Shown here: positions 8,679 through 18,126 of the stretch, in pieces
Numbering within the stretch: position 1 is the first letter of the stretch
Layout of the letters: each line of letters opens with the position of its first letter
DNA from: Rhodospirillales bacterium
Lineage (GTDB): Bacteria > Pseudomonadota > Gammaproteobacteria > Nevskiales > Nevskiaceae
NCBI GenBank assembly: GCA_903970615.1
Contig: CAJCJH010000011.1
Location: 1-52,271, forward strand
Direction: 5' to 3'
DNA length: 52,271 nucleotides
Made by a program: the position numbers and the translations under genes
Notes under the pieces: generated by a model
The model's input: the letters and a program-made list of their open reading frames with translations, nothing else
Told to the model about the DNA's origin: nothing
The model's database searches: none

Positions 8679-10400
8679 ATGGCTCCTTATCTGATCGCTG
8701 GTATTGCCATTAGTCTTGGCGGGCTGCTTGTCCTCAAGCTCCTTGCGCGACTCCAGCTTTCCCGGGCCAAGCATCCCTCGCTGCGCGGTCACTCGAAGAT
8801 GGCTCGGCGGATGGCGCGGTTGATCCGCTTTTTCGAGTACGCCGACGAGCGCTATTTCGCCAGCGATCTGGCGCCGGCGGAGATCGCCGAAAGACGCAGG
8901 TCCGGCATGGAACGCCTGCGCAGCCGCATTGCTGAACAGTCGCCACTGACCTTCAGCTTCAGCCGGTCGCTCGAAAGCGGCATTTCTGATGTGCAGTTCA
9001 CCCGTCATTACCGGGTGCCGTTTCCTTACCGGAGCGGGCTGCCGGAGGAGTTCGGGTTCGGCAGTGTGGTGAGTCAGTCGCGCGGCACCCAGCTTTGCGA
9101 TCTGGATGGCAATTGGCGCTATGACGTCTCCGGTGCTTATGGCGTGAATGTATTCGGCTACGACTTCTATAAGGAATGTCTGGCGGCGGGATATGCCAAG
9201 GTGGCGGAGCTTGGGCCGGTGCTGGGGCCGTATCACCCGACCATCCGCGACAACATCACTGCGCTGAAGGAAATCTCCGGGCTCGACGAAATCTCGTTCC
9301 ACATGTCGGGCACCGAGGCGGTGATGCAAGCGGTGCGTCTGGCGCGTTATCACACTGGCCGGACTCATTTGGTGCGGCTGTGCGGGGCGTATCACGGCTG
9401 GTGGGATGGCGTGCAGCCTGGCGTGGGCAATCAGCGCAAGGTGGATGACGTTTATACCCTCGCGGATTTGAGCGCAGAGACGCTGCAGGTGCTCGAAACC
9501 CGCAAGGATATTGCCTGTGTGCTGATCAATCCCTTGCAGGCGCTGCATCCGAACGCGGATGCACCGGGTGACTCCACACTCGTCGCCAGCGACCGCAGTA
9601 CTGCATTCGATCGCGCAGCGTATAGCCAGTGGCTGGCGCAAATCCGCGATGTCTGCACGCGGCGCAAGATCGTGCTGATCTTCGATGAAGTGTTCACCGG
9701 CTTTCGTCTGGCCTATCGCGGTGCGCAGGAATACTTTTCGATCCAGGCCGATATGGTGACTTACGGCAAGACACTCGGCGGCGGTTTGCCGGTGGGCGTG
9801 TTGTGCGGACGTGCAGAACTGATGAAGCGCTTCAAGCCGGATGCGCCGGCCAATATCTCGTTCGCGCGCGGCACCTTCAATTCGCATCCGCATGTGATGG
9901 CCTGCATGTCCGAGTTTCTCCAGCGTATCCGTCAGCCGGAAGTGCAGAGCATCTATCGGCAGGCAGATGCCTTGTGGAATGAGAGAGTCGATCAGCTGAA
10001 TCAGCAGCTCAAAGCGGCGCAGCTGCCGGTGCGGCTGGCGAATTTGCACAGCATCATCACGGTGCTCTACACCGAACCCTGCCGCTATAACTGGATGCTG
10101 CAATTCTACCTGCGGGCAGAAGGTCTGGAACTGAGCTGGATCGGCAGTGGGCGCATGATCATGAGCCTGAACTATTCCGATCAAGATTTCGCGGAAGTGG
10201 CGAGCCGGTTTTTGCGTGCAGCCCGGCAAATGCAGGCGGATGCGTGGTTCTGGACCGCGCCGCATCTGACCAACCGCTGGATCAAGCGACAGATGTTGAA
10301 GGACATGCTGGCGTATCGCTTCGGCGCGCAGAGGGCAGGGCGCCGCTCCGCTGTGGCGCAAACGAATAGCCCTGTGAATGCATTAGCGGACACCCTCTGA
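8679..10400 (+). CDS. Membrane-anchored class III aminotransferase (glutamate-1-semialdehyde aminomutase-like)
   Basis: A 573-residue PLP enzyme. Residues 4-25 form a hydrophobic N-terminal segment (likely membrane anchor), followed by a basic helical stretch and then the aminotransferase domain from about residue 120. Visible signatures are FHMSGTEAVMQAVRLAR, AYHGWWDG, the PLP aspartate in LIFDEVFTGFR, and TYGKTLGGGLPVG with Schiff-base Lys364. These are typical of class III enzymes close to HemL. The extra N-terminal 120 residues and the anchor set it apart from a housekeeping HemL, whose usual length is about 430. It lies 6 nt before a PHP/GT4 fusion gene in an apparent operon. The substrate is probably a membrane-associated or lipid-linked carbonyl or amine; this is inference. 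Confidence 0.82.
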   Translation: MAPYLIAGIAISLGGLLVLKLLARLQLSRAKHPSLRGHSKMARRMARLIRFFEYADERYFASDLAPAEIAERRRSGMERLRSRIAEQSPLTFSFSRSLESGISDVQFTRHYRVPFPYRSGLPEEFGFGSVVSQSRGTQLCDLDGNWRYDVSGAYGVNVFGYDFYKECLAAGYAKVAELGPVLGPYHPTIRDNITALKEISGLDEISFHMSGTEAVMQAVRLARYHTGRTHLVRLCGAYHGWWDGVQPGVGNQRKVDDVYTLADLSAETLQVLETRKDIACVLINPLQALHPNADAPGDSTLVASDRSTAFDRAAYSQWLAQIRDVCTRRKIVLIFDEVFTGFRLAYRGAQEYFSIQADMVTYGKTLGGGLPVGVLCGRAELMKRFKPDAPANISFARGTFNSHPHVMACMSEFLQRIRQPEVQSIYRQADALWNERVDQLNQQLKAAQLPVRLANLHSIITVLYTEPCRYNWMLQFYLRAEGLELSWIGSGRMIMSLNYSDQDFAEVASRFLRAARQMQADAWFWTAPHLTNRWIKRQMLKDMLAYRFGAQRAGRRSAVAQTNSPVNALADTL

Positions 10401-10406
10401 TTGATT

Positions 10407-13112
10407 ATGGGCAAGCTTCGTAGTCTTGAGCACTCTGAGTTCCGCGATGAACTGAACGTGGAGTTCAAACGCTATCTGATCGCAGAATCGGCACGCTTCG
10501 ATCGATCAGAGTGTTTGCGGATCGATCTGCATTGTCACGATCACAACAGTGATGTTCCGGATGAACTCTGGGGCCGTATTCTCAGACTGCCCGAAACCTG
10601 GTTGAAAACCGGCAAGCTGGTGAAGTGCCTGCGCGGCAACGGCAGTGATGTGTTGACGGTGACCAATCACAATAACGCACGTTCCTGCTGGAAGCTGCTG
10701 GACAAGGGATTTGATGTGCTGGTGGGTGCGGAATTCACCTGCTTCTTCCCGGAATACGATCTCTACGTGCACGTGCTCACGTACGGCTTCACGCCGCAAC
10801 AGGAGTCCGTGCTCAATCGCAAACGCGCCGATGTTTATGAGTTTCTGCGCTATGCGGCCGAACAGGATATCCCGGTCATCCTGCCGCATCCGCTCTATTT
10901 TTATACCAACAACTCCGGCATTACGCCCGAGCTGTTCGAGAAGTTTGCGCTGATGTTCCAGCGCTATGAAGTGTTGAATGGTCAGCGCGATGTCTGGCAA
11001 AGCGTGCTGACGCTGCATTGGGCGCAAGGCCTGAACGAAGAGAAGCTGCATCGCTACAGCCGCAAGCATGGCCTGAACCCTGCGGACTTCAATGTCTGCT
11101 GGCAGAAGCCAAAAGTGTTGACCGGTGGTTCCGACGATCACATGGGGCTTTTTGCAGGCCAGTGCGGTTCGCAGCTGTGGGTGCCGCAGCTGGCACAGCG
11201 ACGCCAGAACGAGCCGCTGTCCGCGCTGGCGCTGGAAGCCTTGCGCGCAGGGCATGTCGCGCCGTTCGGCGATGTCGGTGAAAACCAGAAGCTCACTATT
11301 GCTGTGCTCGATTACTTCTCGCAGGTGGCGACGCGCATCGAGGATCCGGGCTTGCTGCGGATGATGTTTCATCGTGGCGAACTCGAAGACAAGGTGGCCT
11401 GCTTCGCCATCGCCAATGCGCTGCTGGAACTGAAGAAGAACAAGAAAACGCAGGCGTTCATTTCGTTCGTACACGATGCGCTGCACGGCAAGAAGCCGGA
11501 CTGGATTGTCCGCTGGAACGTGCCTAGCGACTACAAATTCTGTGTCAACCAGCTGGAGAAAATCGCGGATAGTCGCAAGGAGTCGCCGGAGCGCTTCGTG
11601 GCCACGGTCAACGAATCCATTGCGGCGCTGTTCACCGGTCTCAATCAGCTGATGATCAAGCGGCTGAATGCCATCGCGCCGGAAGTTTCGGATTTCCTGC
11701 TGGACGATCTCTCCACAGAGTCGCTGACGCGCCGCTTTGAAGTGCCGAGCCAGCTCTCCGCATTGCTGTCGGGGAATTCGTCGAACGGCGCAACTGCAAA
11801 TAGCCTCAACATCGCCAAGCTGATGGACAGTTTGGCGTTCCCTGCGGTGGTCAGCCTGGTGCTGGCGGGCGCGCAGGTTATCAGTACGCAGGCGCTCTAC
11901 AAGAATCGATCGTTTCTGAATGAGTTCGCGCGCCATATCGGCCGCAGCCATCATCCGCAGAGAGCGCTTTATCTCACCGATACCTTGCTCGATAAAAATG
12001 GCGTGTCGAGTTCCTTGTCGGCCAAGCTGAAGGAAATACAGCGCAACGATCTACCGATCGATTTCCTGATTTGTCACGCCGATGCGGCAGCAGAACCGCA
12101 TCTGCATGTGGTGCGGCCGCTGACGCAGTTCAGCTTCCCCAAACTGGGCGAGCAAACCTTCCGCATTCCCGATCTGCTGGAAATCGCGCAGGTATTTTAT
12201 CGCGGCGGCTACGATCGCGTGGTCTGTTCGACGGAAGGCCCGATGGTGCTCGTCGCACTATTCCTGAAGGTCATGTTCAATGTGCCGGCGTATTTTTTCA
12301 TGCACACGGACTGGATCGATTTCGTCAAGCACACCACCGATCTCAATCGTCACGAACGCGATCGCATCCGCCGGCTGCTGCGCGCGCTATATCACCAGTT
12401 CGATGGCGTGTTCGTGCTCAACACCGATCATCGGCTATGGCTTACCGGCCACGAAATGGGCTTGCCGGAACATTCAGTTCATTTGACGGCGCACCATACC
12501 GAGGCCAGCGCGCAGGTCAGCATGCCGATGCGCAAAGCCGAATTGTTTGCGGGCGCGAATGCCCAGACTCCAGTGCTGTTCATGGCCGGGCGTATCAGCA
12601 AGGAAAAGGGTGTGCTGGAATTGCCTGCGATTGTTCACAAGGCGCGGCTCGCCATTCCGGATCTGAGAATCGTCATCGCCGGTTCGGGGCCTGCGGAAGC
12701 TGAACTTCGGGAGCAGCTGCCGGAAGCGACCTTCCTCGGCTGGGTCAGCCGCGAGCGAATCACGCAACTGTATGCCGGACTCGATCTGTTCGTATTTCCA
12801 TCGAAGTTCGACACCTTCGGCAACGTCATTCTGGAAGCGTTCTCGCAAGGCATGCCGGTACTCGCCTACAACTGCAAGGGTCCGAAAGACATCATTCAGG
12901 ATGGCCGCAATGGATATCTCGTCAACACGATCGAGGAGATGTCTAATCGCATCATTCAACACTTCGCCAGTCGTGACCGGCACGCCGCGATGCGGCGCGA
13001 AGCCTTGAAGCGGGTGGCGGATTATCAGGCCGAGCCGATCATGCGTCAGTTCCTGCAGGATATGGGCCTGCAACTGGCCGATCCCGAACTCGCACAGCGT
13101 TCAGTGGCTTGA
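10407..13112 (+). CDS. PHP-domain phosphoesterase fused to GT4 glycosyltransferase
   Basis: A 901-residue fusion. Residues about 36-310 are a PHP (polymerase/histidinol phosphatase) metal-hydrolase domain: the first motif is HCHDHNSD (His42, His44), then TNHNN, GAEFTC, ILPHP and GGSDDHMG, which together supply a multinuclear metal site. A helical linker spans about 310-500. Residues about 510-890 form a GT-B glycosyltransferase of family 4: the N-terminal half starts at LTDTLLDKNGVSSSL and includes STEGPMV and HTDWIDFVKH, while the C-terminal half has AGRISKEKGV and the E-x7-E region FDTFGNVILEAFSQGMPV. The lobe resembles lipid glycosyltransferases of the DGD/PimB type. The ATG at 10407 is preferred over TTG at 10401. 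Its stop overlaps the next gene (TGATG). Confidence 0.85.
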   Translation: MGKLRSLEHSEFRDELNVEFKRYLIAESARFDRSECLRIDLHCHDHNSDVPDELWGRILRLPETWLKTGKLVKCLRGNGSDVLTVTNHNNARSCWKLLDKGFDVLVGAEFTCFFPEYDLYVHVLTYGFTPQQESVLNRKRADVYEFLRYAAEQDIPVILPHPLYFYTNNSGITPELFEKFALMFQRYEVLNGQRDVWQSVLTLHWAQGLNEEKLHRYSRKHGLNPADFNVCWQKPKVLTGGSDDHMGLFAGQCGSQLWVPQLAQRRQNEPLSALALEALRAGHVAPFGDVGENQKLTIAVLDYFSQVATRIEDPGLLRMMFHRGELEDKVACFAIANALLELKKNKKTQAFISFVHDALHGKKPDWIVRWNVPSDYKFCVNQLEKIADSRKESPERFVATVNESIAALFTGLNQLMIKRLNAIAPEVSDFLLDDLSTESLTRRFEVPSQLSALLSGNSSNGATANSLNIAKLMDSLAFPAVVSLVLAGAQVISTQALYKNRSFLNEFARHIGRSHHPQRALYLTDTLLDKNGVSSSLSAKLKEIQRNDLPIDFLICHADAAAEPHLHVVRPLTQFSFPKLGEQTFRIPDLLEIAQVFYRGGYDRVVCSTEGPMVLVALFLKVMFNVPAYFFMHTDWIDFVKHTTDLNRHERDRIRRLLRALYHQFDGVFVLNTDHRLWLTGHEMGLPEHSVHLTAHHTEASAQVSMPMRKAELFAGANAQTPVLFMAGRISKEKGVLELPAIVHKARLAIPDLRIVIAGSGPAEAELREQLPEATFLGWVSRERITQLYAGLDLFVFPSKFDTFGNVILEAFSQGMPVLAYNCKGPKDIIQDGRNGYLVNTIEEMSNRIIQHFASRDRHAAMRREALKRVADYQAEPIMRQFLQDMGLQLADPELAQRSVA

Positions 13113-14032
13113 TGATGAGTAACGCACTGCACGCGCTGAGTCAGCAGGAACAGCTTAATTTTCTGCTGACCAATCGCATTCCGCGGCGCGCGCTGACCCG
13201 CTTCATGGGCTGGTACAGCCGCATCGAAAATCCCTTGTTGACGCGACTCTCCTTGGCAGTGTGGAAAGCCTTCGCCGATCTGGATTTGCGGGAAGCCGAG
13301 CAGCAGACGTTCAGCAGTTTGCAGGCGTGTTTTACGCGCCGTTTGAAAGCCGGCGCGCGCATCATCGATGCACGTAAGGATATCGTTATAAGCCCTTGTG
13401 ATGCGATCGTTGGCGAGTGTGGCGACATCGATGGCAGTTCAGTGTTCCAGGCCAAAGGCTTCCCTTATGAAATCAGCGATCTGATTCCGGATGCCAAGCT
13501 GGCTGCGCAATTTCGCAACGGCCGGTACATCACCTTGCGACTGAAATCCAGCATGTATCACCGCTTCCACGCGCCGGTGGATTGCACGGTCGAGGAAATC
13601 GATTACCTCTCCGGCGATACCTGGAACGTCAATCCGATCGCGCTCAAGCGGATCGAGAAACTCTATTGCCGAAACGAGCGTGCAGTGGTGCGCATGACTC
13701 AGTTATCGACGACGGGAAGCTTATGCATGGTTCCGGTCGCGGCAATTCTGGTCGCCAGCATGAAATTTCATTGCCTGCCGGAAACCCTGAATCTGCAATA
13801 CCAAGGATCGAACCGCATCCGCTGCCGCGCGCGCTATGCGAAAGGAGATGAGATGGGTTACTTCGAGCATGGCTCCACGATCATCCTGTTCGCCACCCGG
13901 AATTATTCCTTATCGAATGGAATAACGAGCGGTGCGATGGTTCGTATGGGCTCGGCATTGATGCTGGATTGTACCGCCCAGTCTGCAATTCAATCGACTC
14001 CAAATTCCACACTAAGTAATGCTTTTAACTGA
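13112..14032 (+). CDS. Phosphatidylserine decarboxylase family protein
   Basis: A 306-residue homologue of the pyruvoyl-dependent phosphatidylserine decarboxylases. The catalytic-His region is YHRFHAPVD (His150), the core has VPVAAILVASMKF, and the self-cleavage site is GYFEHGSTIILF, where Gly254-Ser255 would be cut to leave a pyruvoyl group on the alpha chain. Classical enzymes have LGST at this point; here it is HGST. PSD normally converts phosphatidylserine to phosphatidylethanolamine at the membrane. In this operon, overlapping the PHP/GT4 gene by one base and with no pssA nearby, it may decarboxylate a different seryl- or amino-acyl lipid. The start at 13112 is set by the TGATG overlap; 13115 is also possible. 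Confidence 0.85.
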   Translation: MMSNALHALSQQEQLNFLLTNRIPRRALTRFMGWYSRIENPLLTRLSLAVWKAFADLDLREAEQQTFSSLQACFTRRLKAGARIIDARKDIVISPCDAIVGECGDIDGSSVFQAKGFPYEISDLIPDAKLAAQFRNGRYITLRLKSSMYHRFHAPVDCTVEEIDYLSGDTWNVNPIALKRIEKLYCRNERAVVRMTQLSTTGSLCMVPVAAILVASMKFHCLPETLNLQYQGSNRIRCRARYAKGDEMGYFEHGSTIILFATRNYSLSNGITSGAMVRMGSALMLDCTAQSAIQSTPNSTLSNAFN

Positions 14033-14064
14033 AACCTCTTATTCGCACGCAAGCCGGAGCCGCC

Positions 14065-14688
14065 ATGACCTTTCTTGAGGAACTGCATCAGCAACGCTGG
14101 GACGATCACCGTTATTACCATCACAACCGGATTAATCAGGCTTTGCATCTGGTCAGCGCGTCCTGCTTTTTGGCGAGCTATATCCTGCTGTTCATGAATC
14201 CGGTGCTGGCAGTGATGGTGGGCTGGTTGCTGGCCATGATTCTGCGGCAGATCGGGCACTTCTTTTTCGAGCCGAAAACCTTTGATGAAGTGAACAACGC
14301 CAGTCACGAATACAAGGAAAGCGTGAAGGTAGGCTACAACCTGCAACGCAAGGTGGTGTTGCTCAGCATCTGGGTTTTGGCGCCTTTCGTGCTGATCGTC
14401 AAGCCATCGTTATTTGGTTTTTTCAACGCCGAGGAAGTCGCGCGCGGCCTGATCTACAACACCGCCATCGTCTGGCTGTTCATCGGCATCGGCGCAGTGC
14501 TGTTCCGCACGGTTCATTTGTTCTTCCTGAAAGGTGTGCAATCCGGTTTGGTCTGGCTTACCAAGATCGTCACCGACCCGTTCCATGACATCAAGATCTA
14601 TCACAAGGCGCCTTACTTCATCTACAAGGGCGCGATGTACGATGACATGACCGAATGGTATTCCGAACGCCCGGCAGCCACGTCCTGA
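14065..14688 (+). CDS. Mpo1/DUF962-like membrane protein
   Basis: A 207-residue membrane protein with about four hydrophobic segments. The N-terminus has HHNRINQALHLVS, and the following loop has RQIGHFFFEPKTFDEVNN. His-rich loops between membrane helices of this form occur in the Mpo1/DUF962 family, whose yeast member is an Fe-dependent dioxygenase acting on 2-hydroxy fatty acids. The C-terminus (HDIKIYHKAPYF) is soluble. It follows the PSD homologue by 32 nt in the same direction, supporting a lipid-related role for the group. Family assignment is moderate; a fatty-acid hydroxylase-like protein is the main alternative. Confidence 0.6.
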   Translation: MTFLEELHQQRWDDHRYYHHNRINQALHLVSASCFLASYILLFMNPVLAVMVGWLLAMILRQIGHFFFEPKTFDEVNNASHEYKESVKVGYNLQRKVVLLSIWVLAPFVLIVKPSLFGFFNAEEVARGLIYNTAIVWLFIGIGAVLFRTVHLFFLKGVQSGLVWLTKIVTDPFHDIKIYHKAPYFIYKGAMYDDMTEWYSERPAATS

Positions 14689-14815
14689 TGCGCAACCGCC
14701 ATGGATTGTGGTCGGTCGCGATCCATTGGTTGATGTGAAAGGTTTTCGATCGGAATTTATGCTAACGTCCAGTCTCTCGGCACAATGTTACAATGTATCA
14801 ACCGGAGAAACTGCG

Positions 14816-15124
14816 ATGCGTATCATGAAAATGGGTGGCGTGTGTCTCGTGTTGGGCCTGTTCGCGCTGCCTGAGGCATCTTTCGCATATCAATCCGGCG
14901 GCGATTTTCCGGGTACCGGTGATGGCCCCGCGCTCGCCTCGGACCATAGCCAGCAGCTGGATTTCGGTTTAGCACCTTCCGGTGGTCTCGGGCTGGTGAG
15001 CGAAGGTCACGGCGCAAACCTGAACGAAAGCCGTTCACTGCAGCGGCCGATGGCGCAACCCAAAAGCTCGCCATCGCAGAACTCGCCGAGTGAGTTCGAT
15101 CGGGATTTCTACGGCATCCATTAG
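14816..15124 (+). CDS. Small exported protein of unknown function
   Basis: A 102-residue protein with a clear signal peptide (MRIMKMGGVCLVLGLFALP, probable cleavage after SFA near residue 25). The mature part of about 77 residues is Gly/Ser/Pro/Asn-rich, with little secondary-structure potential and no cysteine. The ATG at 14816 has CGGAGAAA 6-8 nt upstream; an upstream in-frame ATG at 14708 is rejected because it would bury the signal sequence. I recognise no family. It precedes a DUF2946-like gene and a TonB receptor and may belong to the same uptake group. Confidence 0.6.
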   Translation: MRIMKMGGVCLVLGLFALPEASFAYQSGGDFPGTGDGPALASDHSQQLDFGLAPSGGLGLVSEGHGANLNESRSLQRPMAQPKSSPSQNSPSEFDRDFYGIH

Positions 15125-15179
15125 TTGTTAGCGCCCCTGTTTCCCGAAAGTTTCTGATGCCGTTTTCGGCTGCTATCCG

Positions 15180-15464
15180 ATGCGGATGAAACGCCGGCCG
15201 TTGTTGCTGCTGTGCGTGGCGTTTTTGCTGGCGCAGTTCGCCGCGCTGCTGCATGTCACCCAGCATGAACTGGCTCCAGAGGGTAGTGCCGACTGCGAAA
15301 TTTGCGCGGTAGCGCATGTGTCGGCTCCGCCAACGCCGACGTTCGTCAGCCCGACGCTGCCGAGCTATGTCGAATCGATTGTGCGCGTCGCACTGCACGC
15401 GATCGTCACGAAGTTTTTCCATGCCCGTCCGCCTGCGACCGGGCCGCCCGCTGCACGCGTCTGA
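15180..15464 (+). CDS. DUF2946-like small membrane/periplasmic protein
   Basis: A 94-residue protein with a basic start (MRMKRR) and a hydrophobic segment (LLLLCVAFLLAQFAALL), followed by HVTQH and ADCEICAVAH. The HxxxH plus CxxC arrangement after a leading helix is the common look of DUF2946 proteins, often found beside copper- or TonB-related genes. It could bind a soft metal outside the cytoplasm. It lies 150 nt before a TonB-dependent receptor. The match is by pattern only, since the family is short and variable. Confidence 0.5.
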   Translation: MRMKRRPLLLLCVAFLLAQFAALLHVTQHELAPEGSADCEICAVAHVSAPPTPTFVSPTLPSYVESIVRVALHAIVTKFFHARPPATGPPAARV

Positions 15465-15617
15465 CTTGAAGCCTTAACCGCAACCTGGCTCTAGCCAGTT
15501 GAGTCGATAGCCGTTGATCGAGTCTCTTGGTTCTCCATTGGGAACCGAGCTTGTTCTCATCCGGTGCAGTTGGCCGCGAACTGTGTTCGCATTTCCAGAT
15601 TTGTTCGAGGGATTTTC

Positions 15618-18089
15618 ATGAATCATTTTCTATTGCTTGTAGCGCGGCTGTTTTTGCGCCGCTCAACTGTGGTTTGCTGCTTATGTATCTCAGCGGGTGG
15701 GATATCCACTGTTGGCATTGCCGCCGATAAGCCTGTAACGACTACGACCGGAAGTGAAGGTATTGTCGAAGGTATTATTCTGGATGGCAGTGGCAAGCCG
15801 CTGGTCTCCGCAAAAGTGCAGCTAGAGAATGCTTCCGGGAAAGTCATCGCGCAGGTGCAAACCGATAGCAAGGGAGCCTTCACGATCTCCGATATTGCGC
15901 CGGGAATATATTCTGTTAACGCTGAAAAATCTGGCAGTTTTGGCAGTGTCGAAGTTCAGATAAATGCCGGTGAAGCCAGCAAGACCCAACTGAGCTTGGA
16001 GGACAGGCAACTGCAAACAGTCTCGGTCACCGCGAAGCGTTTCGATCGCGCCCGCAATGCTCTGTCGCCTTCCACGGGCAGCAGTCAATACACCTTCAAT
16101 GAGAAGGCGATTGAGGACTTGCCGGAAGGCGATCACACCGCGTTCAACCACGTGCTGTTACAGGCACCGGGTGTGGCGAACGACCAGCAAGGACAACTTC
16201 ATATTCGCGGCGATCATAACGATATCCAGTACCGGCTCAATGGAATCATATTGCCGGATGGCACCAGCGGGTTCGGACAGGTGCTCGATCCGAGATTCGC
16301 AAAAAGCATTACTTTGAACACCGGTGCGTTGCCGGCGGAGTATGGCTTGCGTACCGCCGGTGTGATCGACATCGTGACCAAGGACCAGGTGAATGGTGGC
16401 GATGTGGATATTTATGGCGGTAGCCACAACACTCTCAATCCAAGTTTCCAGATCGGCAAGACCACCGGAAATTTCTCGTCTTATGTCACCGGACAATATC
16501 TGACCAACAATCTGGGCATCGAAAATCCGACCAGTTCGAGTAATGCCATTCACGACAATACCTTGCAGGGAAAGGGATTTGGATACTTTTCTTATCTCCT
16601 TAATAGCAACACCAAACTCAGTGCGATTCTGGCGGCGACTGGTGCGAGGCTTGAGATACCGGACAATCCCGGCCAGCCGGTCGATCCGAATGGCCTGTTC
16701 ACCAATCCCGCTTATTTCAATGATGCTGGCTATAGTTCAGCCTCTCTGAACGAGCGTCAATACGAGCGCAATCTCTATGGCATCCTGGCGCTGCAGGGTA
16801 TTGCCGGGGATGATCTGACTTACCAACTTGCAGTATTTAATCGCCAGAGCACGGTGCAATTCAAACCCGATCCGCTTGGCGATCTGGCATTTGATTACGC
16901 GGCTTCCGCGATCAAACGCAAAGCCACCGAACTGGGCACGCAGGGCGACCTGAGTTATCCATTGGCAGAGGCGCATACCTTGAGCGCCGGTTTTGCGATC
17001 ACCACCGAAAACATTCGTGCCGATAATAGCTCCACTGTTTTCCCAACCGATTCGGATGGAAATATCAGTGGCCCGCCGGAAACGATCGTCGATAATAATC
17101 CCAAGAACGGCAATACGCTGACCTCGCTCTACGTGCAGGATAAATGGGAAGTCGGCAAGAACCTGATCGTCAATTACGGTCTGCGCTATGACAAGGTCAA
17201 TGCCTTCGTCGAAGGCCAGCAACTGAGCCCGCGTTTGGGCTTGATCGACTATCTGACGCCGCGCACCACGATTCATGCGGGTTATGCCCGTTACTTCACG
17301 CCGCCGCCGAGCGAGCTGGTGGCCAACACCACTTTTGCGAAGTTTGCCAACACGACATTGGCCGCGCCCGTGAACGAGCCGGGCTGCACGCCAAGTGCGA
17401 GCGACGCCTGCGTACTGAATGATCCGGTGAAAATCGAACGATCTCATTACTTCGATGCCGGCGTTGTGCAGCAAATGACATCTTCTTATAACGTCGGACT
17501 GGATGCTTACTATCGCTATGCACGCAACCTGATCGATGAAGGTCAATTCGGCACGGCCTTGATCTATACCCCTTTCAATTATGAGCAGGGCCACGTCTAT
17601 GGTCTGGAATTGACCAATGCTTATCATCAGGGAAATTTATCGGCTTATCTCAATGCCGCACGTTCGGTTGCCCAGGCCATCAATAACATTTCGGCTCAAG
17701 CGATCGCCTTTCCCGATCCGGATGAAGCAGCTTATGTGAGCCAGCACTACATTTATCTGGATCACAGTCAGGCGCTGACGGTGTCGGGCGGTGCTTCTTA
17801 CCTGTGGTGGGGCACAACGCTCGGGATTGAAGGAACTTACGAAGACGGGCTCCGCGAAGGATTCGCCAACACCGGCAAGCTCAAGCCGAATGTGCAATTC
17901 GATCTTTCCTTGGCTCGATCAGTCCAGATCAGCGAGGCCTTAGGCAAGCTCGATTTGCGCTTGGCGGCACTCAATGTACTGGACCGCAAGAATGAAATCC
18001 GCGATGGCTCGGGCATCGGCGTTGCCGCGCCAGCGTGGGGACCACGCGCGGCAATCTATTTCGGAATTGCCAAGCCGTTCGCACTTTGA
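15618..18089 (+). CDS. TonB-dependent receptor with carboxypeptidase-regulatory-like N-terminal domain
   Basis: An 823-residue outer-membrane receptor. After a signal sequence (to about residue 35), residues 45-125 form a carboxypeptidase-regulatory-like beta-sandwich (VEGIILDGSGKPLVSAKVQL ... GAFTISDIAPGIYSV). A plug domain follows (ALSPSTGSSQYTFNEKAIE, HIRGDHNDIQYRLNGI, GLRTAGVIDIVT), and then a long barrel with typical strands such as KWEVGKNLIVNYGLRYD and SPRLGLIDYLTPRTTIHAGY. The start at 15618 follows GAGGGA by about 6 nt and removes an unlikely 18-residue extension. It is followed after 107 nt by a secreted globin-like protein and preceded by a DUF2946-like protein. The ligand is unknown; metal, haem or an organic compound are all open. 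Confidence 0.85.
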   Translation: MNHFLLLVARLFLRRSTVVCCLCISAGGISTVGIAADKPVTTTTGSEGIVEGIILDGSGKPLVSAKVQLENASGKVIAQVQTDSKGAFTISDIAPGIYSVNAEKSGSFGSVEVQINAGEASKTQLSLEDRQLQTVSVTAKRFDRARNALSPSTGSSQYTFNEKAIEDLPEGDHTAFNHVLLQAPGVANDQQGQLHIRGDHNDIQYRLNGIILPDGTSGFGQVLDPRFAKSITLNTGALPAEYGLRTAGVIDIVTKDQVNGGDVDIYGGSHNTLNPSFQIGKTTGNFSSYVTGQYLTNNLGIENPTSSSNAIHDNTLQGKGFGYFSYLLNSNTKLSAILAATGARLEIPDNPGQPVDPNGLFTNPAYFNDAGYSSASLNERQYERNLYGILALQGIAGDDLTYQLAVFNRQSTVQFKPDPLGDLAFDYAASAIKRKATELGTQGDLSYPLAEAHTLSAGFAITTENIRADNSSTVFPTDSDGNISGPPETIVDNNPKNGNTLTSLYVQDKWEVGKNLIVNYGLRYDKVNAFVEGQQLSPRLGLIDYLTPRTTIHAGYARYFTPPPSELVANTTFAKFANTTLAAPVNEPGCTPSASDACVLNDPVKIERSHYFDAGVVQQMTSSYNVGLDAYYRYARNLIDEGQFGTALIYTPFNYEQGHVYGLELTNAYHQGNLSAYLNAARSVAQAINNISAQAIAFPDPDEAAYVSQHYIYLDHSQALTVSGGASYLWWGTTLGIEGTYEDGLREGFANTGKLKPNVQFDLSLARSVQISEALGKLDLRLAALNVLDRKNEIRDGSGIGVAAPAWGPRAAIYFGIAKPFAL

Positions 18090-18126
18090 GCGATTGAATC
18101 GGTCTGCAATCCAGGTGGTCACAAAC

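Noticed and set aside
8664-10361. A 565-codon minus-strand frame opposite the aminotransferase
   Set aside because: The plus strand has full aminotransferase motifs; the antisense frame shows only His/Arg/Gln-rich shadow composition.
10506-11954. Large minus-strand frame opposite the PHP/GT4 gene
   Set aside because: No motif or start signal; PHP motifs on the plus strand are unambiguous.
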